Assembly (NCBI GenBank): GCA_015487645.1
Contig: WFPH01000207.1
Span: 1-20,659 of the forward strand
Direction of reading: 5' to 3'
Length of the DNA: 20,659 bases
Origin: Thermosulfurimonas sp.
GTDB taxonomy: Bacteria; Desulfobacterota; Thermodesulfobacteria; Thermodesulfobacteriales; Thermodesulfobacteriaceae
This document shows, one piece after another, positions 13,233 through 20,659 of the stretch; positions within the stretch are counted from its first letter, which is position 1; each line of letters starts with the position of its first letter. The notes below the pieces were generated by a model, which saw nothing but the letters and a program-made list of their open reading frames with translations, did no database searches and had not been told where the DNA came from. Both the position numbers and the translations under genes were made by a program.

Positions 13233-14477
13233 TTACGTGCGGGAAGGTTTCAGGTAGCGGCTTCCTGCGGAACACTTCCCGCTCAAGGCTTCTTTGAGAT
13301 CGAAACCCGTAGGTTTCTGGAAGACGCGCAGGTCGAATTCCGGGGCGGCGGCCAGGATGTGGTCGAAGATGTCCGCCTGGACTTTCTCGTAAGGTACCCA
13401 GCGGGTATCGGCCACGAAACAGTAAATTTCTAGGGGCAAGCCCTCGGCGGTGGGCTGGAGATGACGAACCATAAGGGTCATGTCCTTCCGGATCATGGGG
13501 TGGGCCTTGAGGTATTCTTCGATGTAGATGCGGAAGGTACCCAAATTGGTAAGACGTCGGCCGTTAAGCGGTGAAAGATCAGGATCCAAGCCCGTGCGAC
13601 GGTTGTATTCCTCGATCTCCCGGAGCTTGTGTTCGAGGTACTCCCGGAGAAGGTAGATCCGTTTGAGACGCTCGAGGAGTTCCTCATCCACGAACTTCAC
13701 GGAGCTCTGATCTACCAGGATGTGGCGTTTGATCCGGCGGCCACCCGAGCACTCCATCCCCCGCCAGTTCTTGAAAGACTCCTCCATCAGGCGGTAGGTG
13801 GGGATGCTCACAATGGTCTTGTCCCAGTTCTGAACCAGGACGTTGTAAAGAGTCATCTCGATGACCTCGCCGTCGGCCCCGAACTGGGGAGCCTCGATCC
13901 AGTCGCCGATGCGGATGAGGTCCTGACTGATGATCTGGACGCTGGCTACGAAGGAAAGAATGGTGTTGCGAAAGATGAGAAGGAGGATGGCGCTCAGGGC
14001 CCCGAGTCCGGAAAGAAGGCCCCAGGGGGAACGCTCAAGAAGAGTACAAACGGCCACGATTCCGGCCGCCAGCCAGACCAGAAATTTGAGTATCTGCACG
14101 TATCCCCGGATGGGATGACGCCTGGCAAAGGGCAGGCGATTGTATAGCTCAAGGGCTACCGAGAGCCCTCGGTTGAAGATGAGGGCCACGATGGGGGCCA
14201 TCAGGATCTCTACCAGTTTGGTAAGGGGCCCTTTAATCTGGGGAACGAAGCCGCTGCCATAATAGAGCACCGAGAGGGGCACCAGATAAGCCAGGGCCGA
14301 GAAAACCCCGTGTTTTACCAGGAGATCGTCGATGTCGGTGCGGGAACGCTCTGCCAGGCGATGAAGGGAAGAGATGAGAAGCCTGCGGGTGAGCCAATAA
14401 GCCAGCCAGGCCGAAAATCCGAGCAGAAAGATTTTCCCTAAAAGGAGGGCTTCTGGGGGGAGATTGCCCGGTTTCAT
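13233..14477 (-). CDS. MscS-family channel, YbdG-like
   Basis: A 414-residue inner-membrane mechanosensitive channel, close in length and layout to E. coli YbdG (415 residues), a miniconductance channel. Hydrophobic segments at about 10-30, 54-75, 83-108, 125-147 and 150-177 suggest five membrane helices, the last forming the pore. The MscS beta domain follows: GDWIEAPQFGADGEVIEMTL, NWDKTIVSIPTYRLMEESFKNWRGM and GGRRIKRHI. A large soluble C-terminal domain with the YbdG-type pattern (RRLTNLGTFRIYIEEYL, VRHLQPTAEGLPLEIYCF) completes it. It would release solutes on hypo-osmotic shock. The start overlaps the HDOD gene by ATGA, with no clear Shine-Dalgarno. It is the last gene of the recG-hom-cheD-HDOD-mscS run. 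Confidence 0.92.
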   Translation of the reverse strand: MKPGNLPPEALLLGKIFLLGFSAWLAYWLTRRLLISSLHRLAERSRTDIDDLLVKHGVFSALAYLVPLSVLYYGSGFVPQIKGPLTKLVEILMAPIVALIFNRGLSVALELYNRLPFARRHPIRGYVQILKFLVWLAAGIVAVCTLLERSPWGLLSGLGALSAILLLIFRNTILSFVASVQIISQDLIRIGDWIEAPQFGADGEVIEMTLYNVLVQNWDKTIVSIPTYRLMEESFKNWRGMECSGGRRIKRHILVDQSSVKFVDEELLERLKRIYLLREYLEHKLREIEEYNRRTGLDPDLSPLNGRRLTNLGTFRIYIEEYLKAHPMIRKDMTLMVRHLQPTAEGLPLEIYCFVADTRWVPYEKVQADIFDHILAAAPEFDLRVFQKPTGFDLKEALSGKCSAGSRYLKPSRT

Positions 14478-15328
14478 GCGAAGAGGGTGGCTTTAAGGGC
14501 CTCGGCCTTCTCGAAGGTCTCCACGATGGCCGGATAGAGGTCTTTCTCTGTGACCTTGGCGGCTTCGAGGAGGCCCTCAGGCAAATGATAGGCAAAGGTG
14601 TCCACCCCCGCACCGATCCCCATAAGGTTGACCAGAGCGTTGGCCAGGGCCGTGAGGGCCGCAAGATGGGTCTGGAGCATCAGGCTTTCGTCATGATGAG
14701 CTCGCACGGCGAAGTAGACCTCCCGCGGGAACTCCCACCGACGAAGAAGCTCCGCGCCTACGATGGCGTGGTCCGCCCCGAGGACCAGCCACTCCGCCTG
14801 CATGAAGGTGAGCTCCGGGTTCTTCTCGAGGGTCTCCTCGAGTTTTTCCAGCTCGCCTTCCACGTAGAGCCCGAGCACGATCTTTCCGATGTCGTGCAGC
14901 AGGGCCGCGGTGTAAAGATTTTCCGGGCGGTGCAGGCCGGCCCGATGAGCCAAGGTCTCGGCCATGAGACCACAGGCCATGGAGTGCATCCAGATATCCT
15001 GCGGGCTCAGGTTGTAGCCCTTGATGGGTTCCTTGAGATACTGCCCCAGGCAGGAGGCGATGAGGACGAACTTGATCTGATTGATTCCCAGCAGGGAGAA
15101 GGCCTGAAGGAGGGTGTTCACCTTCCGGGGGAGCCCAAAGGCCGCCGAATTGACCAGCTTCAAAAAATTGGCCGTGATGGCGGCGTCGTGTCTGACCACT
15201 TTTTCAAGTTCCCTGAAGTCCACCTCTTCGTCCTGGAGGAGCCGCAGGGCCCTTTGGGCGGTTTCGGGAAAGTTGGGAATGCGGTCGACCTTTTCGAAGA
15301 TCTGATCCAGGACGGTATCCGGTCTCAC
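14474..15328 (-). CDS. HDOD-domain signalling protein
   Basis: A 284-residue single-domain HDOD protein, a family of signalling/regulatory proteins related to HD phosphohydrolases. Family segments: IPNFPETAQRALRLLQDEE near the start, VRHDAAITANFLKLVNSAAFG, LLGINQIKFVLIAS, and WMHSMACGLMAETLA. Many potential metal ligands are kept: H115, H145-D146 in LLHDIGK, H187 in GADHAIVGAELL and HH at 211-212. Enzymatic activity is not established for most HDOD proteins. It starts with GTG 15328, with GAGGTGG about 8 bases upstream, overlapping the cheD stop by GTGA. No GGDEF, receiver or kinase domain is fused to it. Its partner is unknown. Confidence 0.9.
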   Translation of the reverse strand: MRPDTVLDQIFEKVDRIPNFPETAQRALRLLQDEEVDFRELEKVVRHDAAITANFLKLVNSAAFGLPRKVNTLLQAFSLLGINQIKFVLIASCLGQYLKEPIKGYNLSPQDIWMHSMACGLMAETLAHRAGLHRPENLYTAALLHDIGKIVLGLYVEGELEKLEETLEKNPELTFMQAEWLVLGADHAIVGAELLRRWEFPREVYFAVRAHHDESLMLQTHLAALTALANALVNLMGIGAGVDTFAYHLPEGLLEAAKVTEKDLYPAIVETFEKAEALKATLFA

Positions 15329-15795
15329 CAGGATTCCACCTCTTTTAAAGTGTAAACTTTGAGTCCCTCCCTGAGAGAGACTTCCATCCTCCTCGGGAGA
15401 GGCTCACCCACCTTTTCGGCCTTGGGGAGCAAGCCCAGCCTTCGAAGGAAGAAGCGGGCCGCGGCTACGTTTTTGGCCCCGATATCGAGCCACTTAGGCG
15501 AGACCTTGAAACGTCCGCCTCCGGCTACTACCAGCTTGGCCCTAGAGGGTTGGCCTCCTCGATTCTTGAATTCCTGGATGAAACGAGGCAACCCCTCCTC
15601 GGCAAAGAAAGCCGGAAAGCCCTCCGGGGCCGTAAGCCCCCGGCTCTCGGGTAATACGTATTGTATCAGACCGGCCACGCCGGCTTCCTCGTCCACCAGC
15701 CCTACGGCCACACAGGCTCCCAAATTTTGGGTGTAAAGGATATCCGTGGGAGAGGTTGTGATTTGAAACGTACCCTGGTGTACCAAGATCTTCAT
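15325..15795 (-). CDS. cheD: CheD-like protein, catalytic His replaced
   Basis: A 156-residue CheD-family protein; CheD deamidates receptor glutamines and stimulates the phosphatase CheC. Family segments: DILYTQNLGACVAVGLVD, AGLIQYVLPESRG, AKLVVAGGGRFKV, and DIGAKNVAAARFFLRRLG. The catalytic Cys (C28) and Thr (T22) are in place. The position of the catalytic His, 17 residues after the Cys in the Thermotoga enzyme as I recall it, is Q45 here. Deamidase activity is therefore doubtful and a binding role may remain. ATG 15795 is preferred over TTG 15798. No Shine-Dalgarno is evident, and a 13-bp palindrome lies directly upstream. No other che genes are in the window. Confidence 0.85.
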   Translation of the reverse strand: MKILVHQGTFQITTSPTDILYTQNLGACVAVGLVDEEAGVAGLIQYVLPESRGLTAPEGFPAFFAEEGLPRFIQEFKNRGGQPSRAKLVVAGGGRFKVSPKWLDIGAKNVAAARFFLRRLGLLPKAEKVGEPLPRRMEVSLREGLKVYTLKEVESW

Positions 15796-15808
15796 CAAGA
15801 TTATCTTG
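15796..15808. promoter_or_regulatory. 13-bp palindrome before cheD
   Basis: CAAGAT-T-ATCTTG is a perfect 6+1+6 palindrome filling most of the 15-base gap between the hom stop and the cheD ATG. A related AAGATCTT palindrome lies at 15785-15792 inside cheD. The site could be an RNA hairpin reducing cheD translation or a protein site. No function can be assigned. Confidence 0.35.
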
Positions 15809-15810
15809 CC

Positions 15811-17100
15811 TTAACCCTCGAGGATGCGCAAGAGTTTAGTGGGGGCCGTGACCACATCTAGCTGATCGATCTCGGCCAGGGCCTTGCGAACGTCGGCTTC
15901 TCGGGCCTCGTGCGTGAGCATGACGATGGGCACCGGACCTTTCTCCTGGCGGCCTTTCTGGATCACCGAGGCGATGCTGATTCCGTGGCGCCCCAGGATA
16001 CCGGAGATATTCGAGAGCACCCCCGGTCGATCCACGGCCGAAAAGCGAAAATAATATCGGGAAACAACATCCTCCATGGGTTTGAGCCTGACCGGATTTT
16101 CCCGGAAGAGGATGGGGCCTGGTCGGCCGCCCGAAAGAATAAGGTGGGCGGCATCCAGAAGATCGCCCACCACGGCGCTGGCCGTGGGTTCAGCCCCGGC
16201 CCCAAGGCCGTAGAGCAAGACCTCTCCCACAAAGTCCCCCTCTAGGAGAAACCCGTTGAAGGCTCCTCTTACGGAGGCCAGCACATGGCCTTCCGGGATT
16301 AGAGTGGGATGGACCCTTACCTCTACCTGGCCGTTCTCTTCTCTGGCTAGGGCCAGGAGTTTGGGCACGAAGCCGAATTCCCGGGCAAAGACGATGTCCG
16401 GTACCTCGAGCCCGGTTAGACCCTCTTCGTAGATCCTCTCCGCGGGAACGAAGCTTCCGTAAGCCAGGGTGGCCAGGATGGCCAGCTTGTGGACAGAATC
16501 CCGCCCGGAGATATCCAGCGTGGGGTCAGCTTCGGCGAAGCCCCGGGCCTGGGCTTCGGCCAGGGCTTCCCTGAAAGGCAGACCTTCCTCGGTCATCCGG
16601 GTGAGGATGTAGTTGCAGGTGCCATTCACGATGGCCGTAATGCGGCGAACCCGATTGGCCGCCAGACTCTCGCGGAGGGTTTTGATGATGGGCACTCCTC
16701 CGCCCACCGCGGCCTCGAAGAAAAGCCCACGTCCGGCCGCCTCGGCCGCCGAGAGGACCTCCGGGCCGTGTTCGGCCAGTACGGCCTTGTTGGCTGTGAC
16801 TACGTGTTTGCCCGCGGAAAAGGCCCTCAGGATATAACTTTTGGCCGGCTCGATTCCGCCCATGAGCTCACAGACGATCTCTATCTCTGGATCCTGCAGG
16901 AGATCCTCGGCGCGGGTGGTGAGGATCTCACGTGGAACCTCGAGGGCGCGCCGCTTGTTCGGGTCTCGTACCAGAATCTTCTTGATCACCAGGCGAACCC
17001 CGGTCTTCCGGGCTAGGAACTCTCCGTTTTCCGAAAGGAGCCGGTAGACCCCTGAACCCACTACTCCCAACCCCAGGAGCCCGATTCCAATCTCCCGCAT
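15811..17100 (-). CDS. hom: Homoserine dehydrogenase with ACT domain
   Basis: Reduces aspartate semialdehyde to homoserine with NAD(P)H, the branch point toward threonine and methionine. The length is 429 residues. The nucleotide-binding GLLGLGVVGSG is at 7-17, followed by HVVTANKAVLAEHG, EAAVGGGVPIIKTL, NGTCNYILTRM and the catalytic-region signature ADPTLDISGRDSVHKLAILA. A C-terminal ACT domain (about 345 onward, FSAVDRPGVLSNISGILGRH) suggests feedback control, usually by threonine. I chose ATG 17100, where family homology begins and where GGAGG lies 7 bases upstream. The frame extends 12 codons further upstream into recG without family support. The recG stop and hom start share one base (TGATG). 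Confidence 0.95.
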   Translation of the reverse strand: MREIGIGLLGLGVVGSGVYRLLSENGEFLARKTGVRLVIKKILVRDPNKRRALEVPREILTTRAEDLLQDPEIEIVCELMGGIEPAKSYILRAFSAGKHVVTANKAVLAEHGPEVLSAAEAAGRGLFFEAAVGGGVPIIKTLRESLAANRVRRITAIVNGTCNYILTRMTEEGLPFREALAEAQARGFAEADPTLDISGRDSVHKLAILATLAYGSFVPAERIYEEGLTGLEVPDIVFAREFGFVPKLLALAREENGQVEVRVHPTLIPEGHVLASVRGAFNGFLLEGDFVGEVLLYGLGAGAEPTASAVVGDLLDAAHLILSGGRPGPILFRENPVRLKPMEDVVSRYYFRFSAVDRPGVLSNISGILGRHGISIASVIQKGRQEKGPVPIVMLTHEAREADVRKALAEIDQLDVVTAPTKLLRILEG

Positions 17101-19571
17101 CAGGCGACCTCCGAAAGTTTCAATCTCTCGGCCCAACGCTCGGAGAGGACCTCCTTGAGAGGCTGGTGTTCCGGCAAGGCCAGGGCCGGATCCTCCTCAA
17201 GGAGCCGGAAAGCTTCTTCGCGGGCCACCAGCAAAACATCGTAGTCCCGGATGAGATCCGCTCGCCGGAATTCGAGATATCCGTGCTGTCTGGTCCCCAG
17301 GAATTCCCCGGGCCCTCGGATCTTGAGGTCCTCCTCGGCGATGCGAAAGCCGTCGTTGGTCTCCGTGAGCACCTTGAGTCTCCGCCAGGCTTCACTTCCC
17401 GGTGATACCTCATGGGCCACCAAAAAGCAATAGGACTGGCGCTCGCTACGGCCCACACGGCCCCGGAGCTGATGGAGCTGGGAGAGCCCGAAGCGTTCGG
17501 CGTGTTCGATAACCATGACGGTGGCTTCGGGCACGTCCACCCCTACCTCAATGACGGTGGTGGAGACCAGGATCTGGTAATCTCCCCGTTTGAAGGCCCG
17601 CATGATTTTTTCTTTTTCCAGGGGGCTCATACGGCCATGCAGAAGCCCGACCTTGAATTCCGGAAAGACCTCTTTTTGTAGGTATTCCGCCCATTCTGTG
17701 GCCGAAAGGAGATCCAGTTTTTCGGACTCCTCGATGAGGGGCAGCACCACATAAGCCCGGTGCCCCCGGCGCACTTCCTCCCGAACCTTTTCGTAAACTA
17801 GGTGACGACTTCGGGCGGAGAAGAGCTCGGTTTTTACCGGTTTCCGGCCCGCGGGAAGCTCATCAATGACGGAAACCTCGAGATCGCCATAGACCGTCAG
17901 CGCCAGGGTGCGAGGGATGGGGGTGGCGGTCATGACCAGGGTGTCGGGAGAGACCCCCTTGGCTTTGTCCCGCAGAGCGGCTCGCTGGAGGACCCCGAAA
18001 CGATGTTGCTCGTCAATGATGACCAGCCCCAGCCGTTTGAACTCCACGTCCTCCTGAAAGAGGGCGTGGGTGCCGATGACGAGATTTACATGCCCTAGGG
18101 CCAGGGCCTGTTTGACTTCCCGTTTGCGGGCCGGAGGGAGTCCTCCGGTGAGGAGGGCGGTCTCCACCCCGGCCAGGCCGCAGAGCTCCCGGAAGTTGGC
18201 GTAATGCTGTTCGGCCAGGATCTCCGTGGGGGCCATGAGAGCCACCTGATAGCCGTTGTCGATGGCGATGAGGGCCGAAAGGAAGGCCACCACGGTCTTT
18301 CCGCAGCCCACGTCTCCCTGAAGCAGCCGGTTCATGGGCACGGGACGGGCCATGTCCCGTTTGATTTCTTCGAAAGCGCGTTCTTGGGCCCGGGTGAGCT
18401 TGAAGGGCAGCCGACCGAGGAATTCTTCCACCAGGGAAGAAGTGGTGCGGAAGGCGATGCCCGGGTCTTGTTTAATTCTCGAACGTCGCAGGCCCAGCGC
18501 CAGCTCCAGGAAAAAGAATTCGTCAAAAGCCAGGCTTTTGTGGTAGAGACTGCGTTCGGCATTTAGGGCCGAAAGATCCACGTCCTCCGGGGGGAAATGG
18601 AGCTTTTGTATGGCCTCCGAGAGGGGAACCAGTCGCCGGCGTTTCAGGATTTCGTGCGGAATGAAGCTTACAAGCTTTTCGGCATACTGCTCTACGGCCT
18701 CCCGGATGATTCGGCGCAGGACCTTGGGCGAGACTCCTTCAATGGCCGGATAGACCGGAAGAATCCGTCCTACATGCAATTCCAGCCCGGGGGCTTCGGG
18801 ATCTTCCACCTCGGGATGGATCATCTCGAAACGGCCCCCGAAACGGGAAACCTCTCCCGAGACGATGAGTACCCGTCCCGGCCGGAAGGTTTCCCGCAAA
18901 AGGCCCTCCCGGAAATGAAACCACTTTAAAGCCAGAAGCCCGGTGCCGTCCGAAAGCAAGGCCTCGTAAACCCGACGGCGCTTGAATCGCACCGGACCGG
19001 AGAGCACCACCTCGCCCTTGACCACAGCCTTTTCCCCGACCCGTAGGGCCTTGATAGGGGTATAGCGCCGCCGGTCTTCGTAGCTTTTGGGTAGAAAATA
19101 GAGAAGATCCTCTATGGTGTGGATCTCGCGGGTGGCCAGACGGGCCGCCAGTTTTGGTCCCACCCCTTTGAGAAACTGCACCGGCGTTCGGAGTTCCTCC
19201 CGAAACCGATGATAGGTCTCGAGATCGGGATAAGGAGGAAATTCTTCCGGGATTTCCGGTTTCTCATCCAGATCCGAGGAAAGCTCAAGGAGTCTCTGGA
19301 TACGTTCTTTTTTTTCCGCAAGAGTGAGAGCATCCAGCCCGTTTACGAGATCCCTAAAGCGACGTCGAAGTCCCGGAGGGAGTTCCGAGGGGGCTTCCTC
19401 AAGCAGGGTCTTCAGGGTCTTTTCGAGGTCGCGAACCTTGGGTAGAAGGGCGAAATCCTTACGGGCGCAGAAAAGAAGGGGTTTGCGGAAGCGTTCTCGC
19501 CATCTTTCAAGAGGCTCTGCCATAGCTTTAATTTTAACATTGTCACACGGAGTTTCGGCCTTATTTTCCAT
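17100..19571 (-). CDS. recG: ATP-dependent DNA helicase RecG
   Basis: Double-stranded DNA translocase that reverses stalled replication forks and processes branched intermediates. The 823-residue length is longer than E. coli RecG (693) because of an N-terminal extension of about 130 residues, as in the Thermotoga protein. The wedge/OB domain begins near TPVQFLKGVGPKLAARL (129-145). Helicase motifs: Walker A GDVGCGKT (419-426), DEQH (520-523), TATPIPRTL, STTVIEVGVDVP, QLRGRVGRS. The TRG translocation motif region GPGEFLGTRQHG is near the C-terminus. The start is taken as ATG 19571, though it lacks a Shine-Dalgarno; an in-frame ATG at 19523 is the alternative. It leads the five-gene minus-strand run and diverges from lon over 25 bases. 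Confidence 0.95.
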   Translation of the reverse strand: MENKAETPCDNVKIKAMAEPLERWRERFRKPLLFCARKDFALLPKVRDLEKTLKTLLEEAPSELPPGLRRRFRDLVNGLDALTLAEKKERIQRLLELSSDLDEKPEIPEEFPPYPDLETYHRFREELRTPVQFLKGVGPKLAARLATREIHTIEDLLYFLPKSYEDRRRYTPIKALRVGEKAVVKGEVVLSGPVRFKRRRVYEALLSDGTGLLALKWFHFREGLLRETFRPGRVLIVSGEVSRFGGRFEMIHPEVEDPEAPGLELHVGRILPVYPAIEGVSPKVLRRIIREAVEQYAEKLVSFIPHEILKRRRLVPLSEAIQKLHFPPEDVDLSALNAERSLYHKSLAFDEFFFLELALGLRRSRIKQDPGIAFRTTSSLVEEFLGRLPFKLTRAQERAFEEIKRDMARPVPMNRLLQGDVGCGKTVVAFLSALIAIDNGYQVALMAPTEILAEQHYANFRELCGLAGVETALLTGGLPPARKREVKQALALGHVNLVIGTHALFQEDVEFKRLGLVIIDEQHRFGVLQRAALRDKAKGVSPDTLVMTATPIPRTLALTVYGDLEVSVIDELPAGRKPVKTELFSARSRHLVYEKVREEVRRGHRAYVVLPLIEESEKLDLLSATEWAEYLQKEVFPEFKVGLLHGRMSPLEKEKIMRAFKRGDYQILVSTTVIEVGVDVPEATVMVIEHAERFGLSQLHQLRGRVGRSERQSYCFLVAHEVSPGSEAWRRLKVLTETNDGFRIAEEDLKIRGPGEFLGTRQHGYLEFRRADLIRDYDVLLVAREEAFRLLEEDPALALPEHQPLKEVLSERWAERLKLSEVA

Positions 19572-19596
19572 CTATAGAAAGACCGCGGAGGTGAAG

Positions 19597-20659
19597 ATGA
19601 GCGAGAAGATCCAGGAGCTTCCGGCCCGACCTGACGAGATCAAGGATGTGCCTATCATTCCCAGTGATGCGGTAATCTTTCCGCATATGATCGTGCCTTT
19701 TGTGCTTACGGAGCCCGGGCTTCTAAAGGCCGTAGAGGAGGCTCTTTCCCGGGATCGGCTGGTGGCAGTGGTGGCGGTCAGGGACCCCAAGTCGGAAAAA
19801 AAGGAAATCTACGAGTATGGGACTCTTTGCCTGATCCTCAGGGCCAGCCGGGTAGAGCTTGATCGGGTTCGGATCGTGGTTCAGGGGCTGACCCGGATAC
19901 GCCTCCTTTCCTTCTTACAGGAAGAGCCCTTTCTTTTGGCGCGCGTGCAGCAGCTTTCGGAGAGCTTTTCTCCGGACCGGGAAGCCGAGGCCCTCGCGGT
20001 CAACATTCGCCAGATGTTCACCAGGATCGTGGAGCTATCTCCTTATCTTCCCGGGGAGCTCCGGGGGCTGGTGGAGAACCTGGAAGACCCGGGTATGCTG
20101 GCCGATCTCTCGGTGGCGCATCTCAATGTGCCCCTGTCTGAAAAGCAGGCCCTGCTTGAGATCCTAGATGTCAAGGAGAGGCTCAACCGGGCCGTAAGGC
20201 TTTTGGCCGAGCAGCTCGAGGTCCTGGAACTCGGCCAACGTATTCAGGCCGAGGTGCGGGACCGTATGGAGAAGGCCCAGAAAGAGTATTACCTGCGGGA
20301 ACAGCTTAAGGTCATCCGCAAGGAGCTCGGGGAGGCCGAAGGGGTGGAAGCCGAAGCGGAGGAGCTGCGGGAGAGACTGGCGAAGAAGGCCCTTCCGGAG
20401 ATTGTTCGTCGCGAGGCCGAGAAGGAGATCCAGAAATTGGCCCGCACCCATCCGGCCTCGGCCGAATACACCGTGATCCGTAACTACCTGGACTGGATCC
20501 TGGAACTTCCCTGGCTGGAGTCCACGGAGGAACACCTGGATCTCCGGGAGGCTGAGCGCATCCTGGACGAGGATCACTACGATCTAGAGAAGGTCAAGAG
20601 GCGGATCCTGGAGTATCTGGCGGTGCGGAAACTCAACCCGGAGATGAAGGGTCCCATCC
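19597..20659 (+). CDS. lon: Lon protease, N-terminal part (cut by window)
   Basis: ATP-dependent cytoplasmic protease that degrades misfolded and regulatory proteins. From ATG 19597 the frame stays open for 354 codons to the window end, so only the N-terminal part is seen. Residues about 18-210 are the Lon substrate-binding domain (VPIIPSDAVIFPHMIVPF, LLKAVEEALSRDRLVAVV). The helical linker follows (EKAQKEYYLREQLKVIRKELGE), then YLDWILELPW and ILDEDHYDLEKVKRRILEYL. The sequence stops just at MKGPI, before the expected Walker A. An excellent GGAGGTGA (19587-19594) precedes the ATG. TATAGA at 19573-19578 is a possible -10, but I see no good -35, CIRCE element or convincing heat-shock promoter. 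Confidence 0.95.
   Translation, partial: MSEKIQELPARPDEIKDVPIIPSDAVIFPHMIVPFVLTEPGLLKAVEEALSRDRLVAVVAVRDPKSEKKEIYEYGTLCLILRASRVELDRVRIVVQGLTRIRLLSFLQEEPFLLARVQQLSESFSPDREAEALAVNIRQMFTRIVELSPYLPGELRGLVENLEDPGMLADLSVAHLNVPLSEKQALLEILDVKERLNRAVRLLAEQLEVLELGQRIQAEVRDRMEKAQKEYYLREQLKVIRKELGEAEGVEAEAEELRERLAKKALPEIVRREAEKEIQKLARTHPASAEYTVIRNYLDWILELPWLESTEEHLDLREAERILDEDHYDLEKVKRRILEYLAVRKLNPEMKGPI

Noticed and set aside
14585..15355. 256-codon plus-strand open frame opposite the HDOD gene
   Set aside because: The HDOD protein is clear on the minus strand. The opposite product is an antisense shadow rich in His, Gly and Gln.
19540..19578. Promoter TTGTCA ... TATAGA upstream of lon
   Set aside because: The hexamers are 27 bases apart, far from the 16-18 needed. 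CCATCT at 19568-19573 faintly resembles a heat-shock -10 but lacks a matching -35.
1..20659. CRISPR array, tRNA, rRNA or riboswitch
   Set aside because: No regularly spaced repeats, cloverleaf or conserved aptamer pattern was recognised. Genes fill nearly all of the window and the longest gap is about 240 bases.

Overview
The window is about 20.7 kb of gene-dense, GC-rich bacterial chromosome. The proteins are rich in Arg, Glu and Leu. The gene set includes a futalosine-type menaquinone operon with an aminofutalosine deaminase, an EndoQ-type repair nuclease, DUF4416 and an archaeal-like alanine aminotransferase. This suggests an anaerobic thermophile, most likely of the Thermodesulfobacteria/Desulfobacterota type. 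The placement is an inference from gene content and protein character, not from a marker phylogeny. No rRNA, tRNA or CRISPR array was seen, and no strong intrinsic terminator.

Layout. (1) 1-1355: an insertion sequence with an intact DDE transposase on the minus strand. Its left tip lies just outside the window. (2) 1365-4538, plus: a sigma70-like promoter directly beside the IS, then rho, rpmE, prfA and an Mth938-domain gene. (3) 4528-5152, minus: a stand-alone receiver protein and an overlapping, arm-less HU-like gene. (4) 5164-8105, plus: a chain of overlapping genes, Trm112-like, DUF4416, moaA and an alanine-type aminotransferase. (5) 8095-11862, minus: mqnC, mqnX, mqnA, menG, the core of menaquinone synthesis from chorismate. 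(6) 11915-13219, plus: an EndoQ-like deaminated-base endonuclease, divergent from mqnC across about 50 bp. (7) 13233-19571, minus: recG, hom, cheD, an HDOD gene and a YbdG-like MscS channel, joined by 1-4 nt overlaps or, at hom-cheD, a 15-nt gap. (8) 19597-end, plus: the first 354 codons of lon.

How the genes fit together. Block 2 is a translation/termination housekeeping cluster. Block 4 joins molybdopterin synthesis to small accessory genes. Block 5 supplies the respiratory quinone; MqnE, MqnB and MqnD must be encoded elsewhere. RecG, EndoQ and Lon are genome and protein maintenance. The cheD-HDOD-mscS tail is signalling/osmotic in flavour and sits away from any chemotaxis genes.

Most notable points: an IS whose transposase stop codon lies in its terminal repeat and whose transposase ribosome-binding site is buried in a hairpin; an HU-like protein that lacks the DNA-bending arm and is coupled to a receiver; a CheD whose catalytic His position is Gln; an EndoQ ending in a sliding-clamp-type motif; and a probable near-leaderless mqnC promoter with a 14-bp palindrome at the expected start of transcription.
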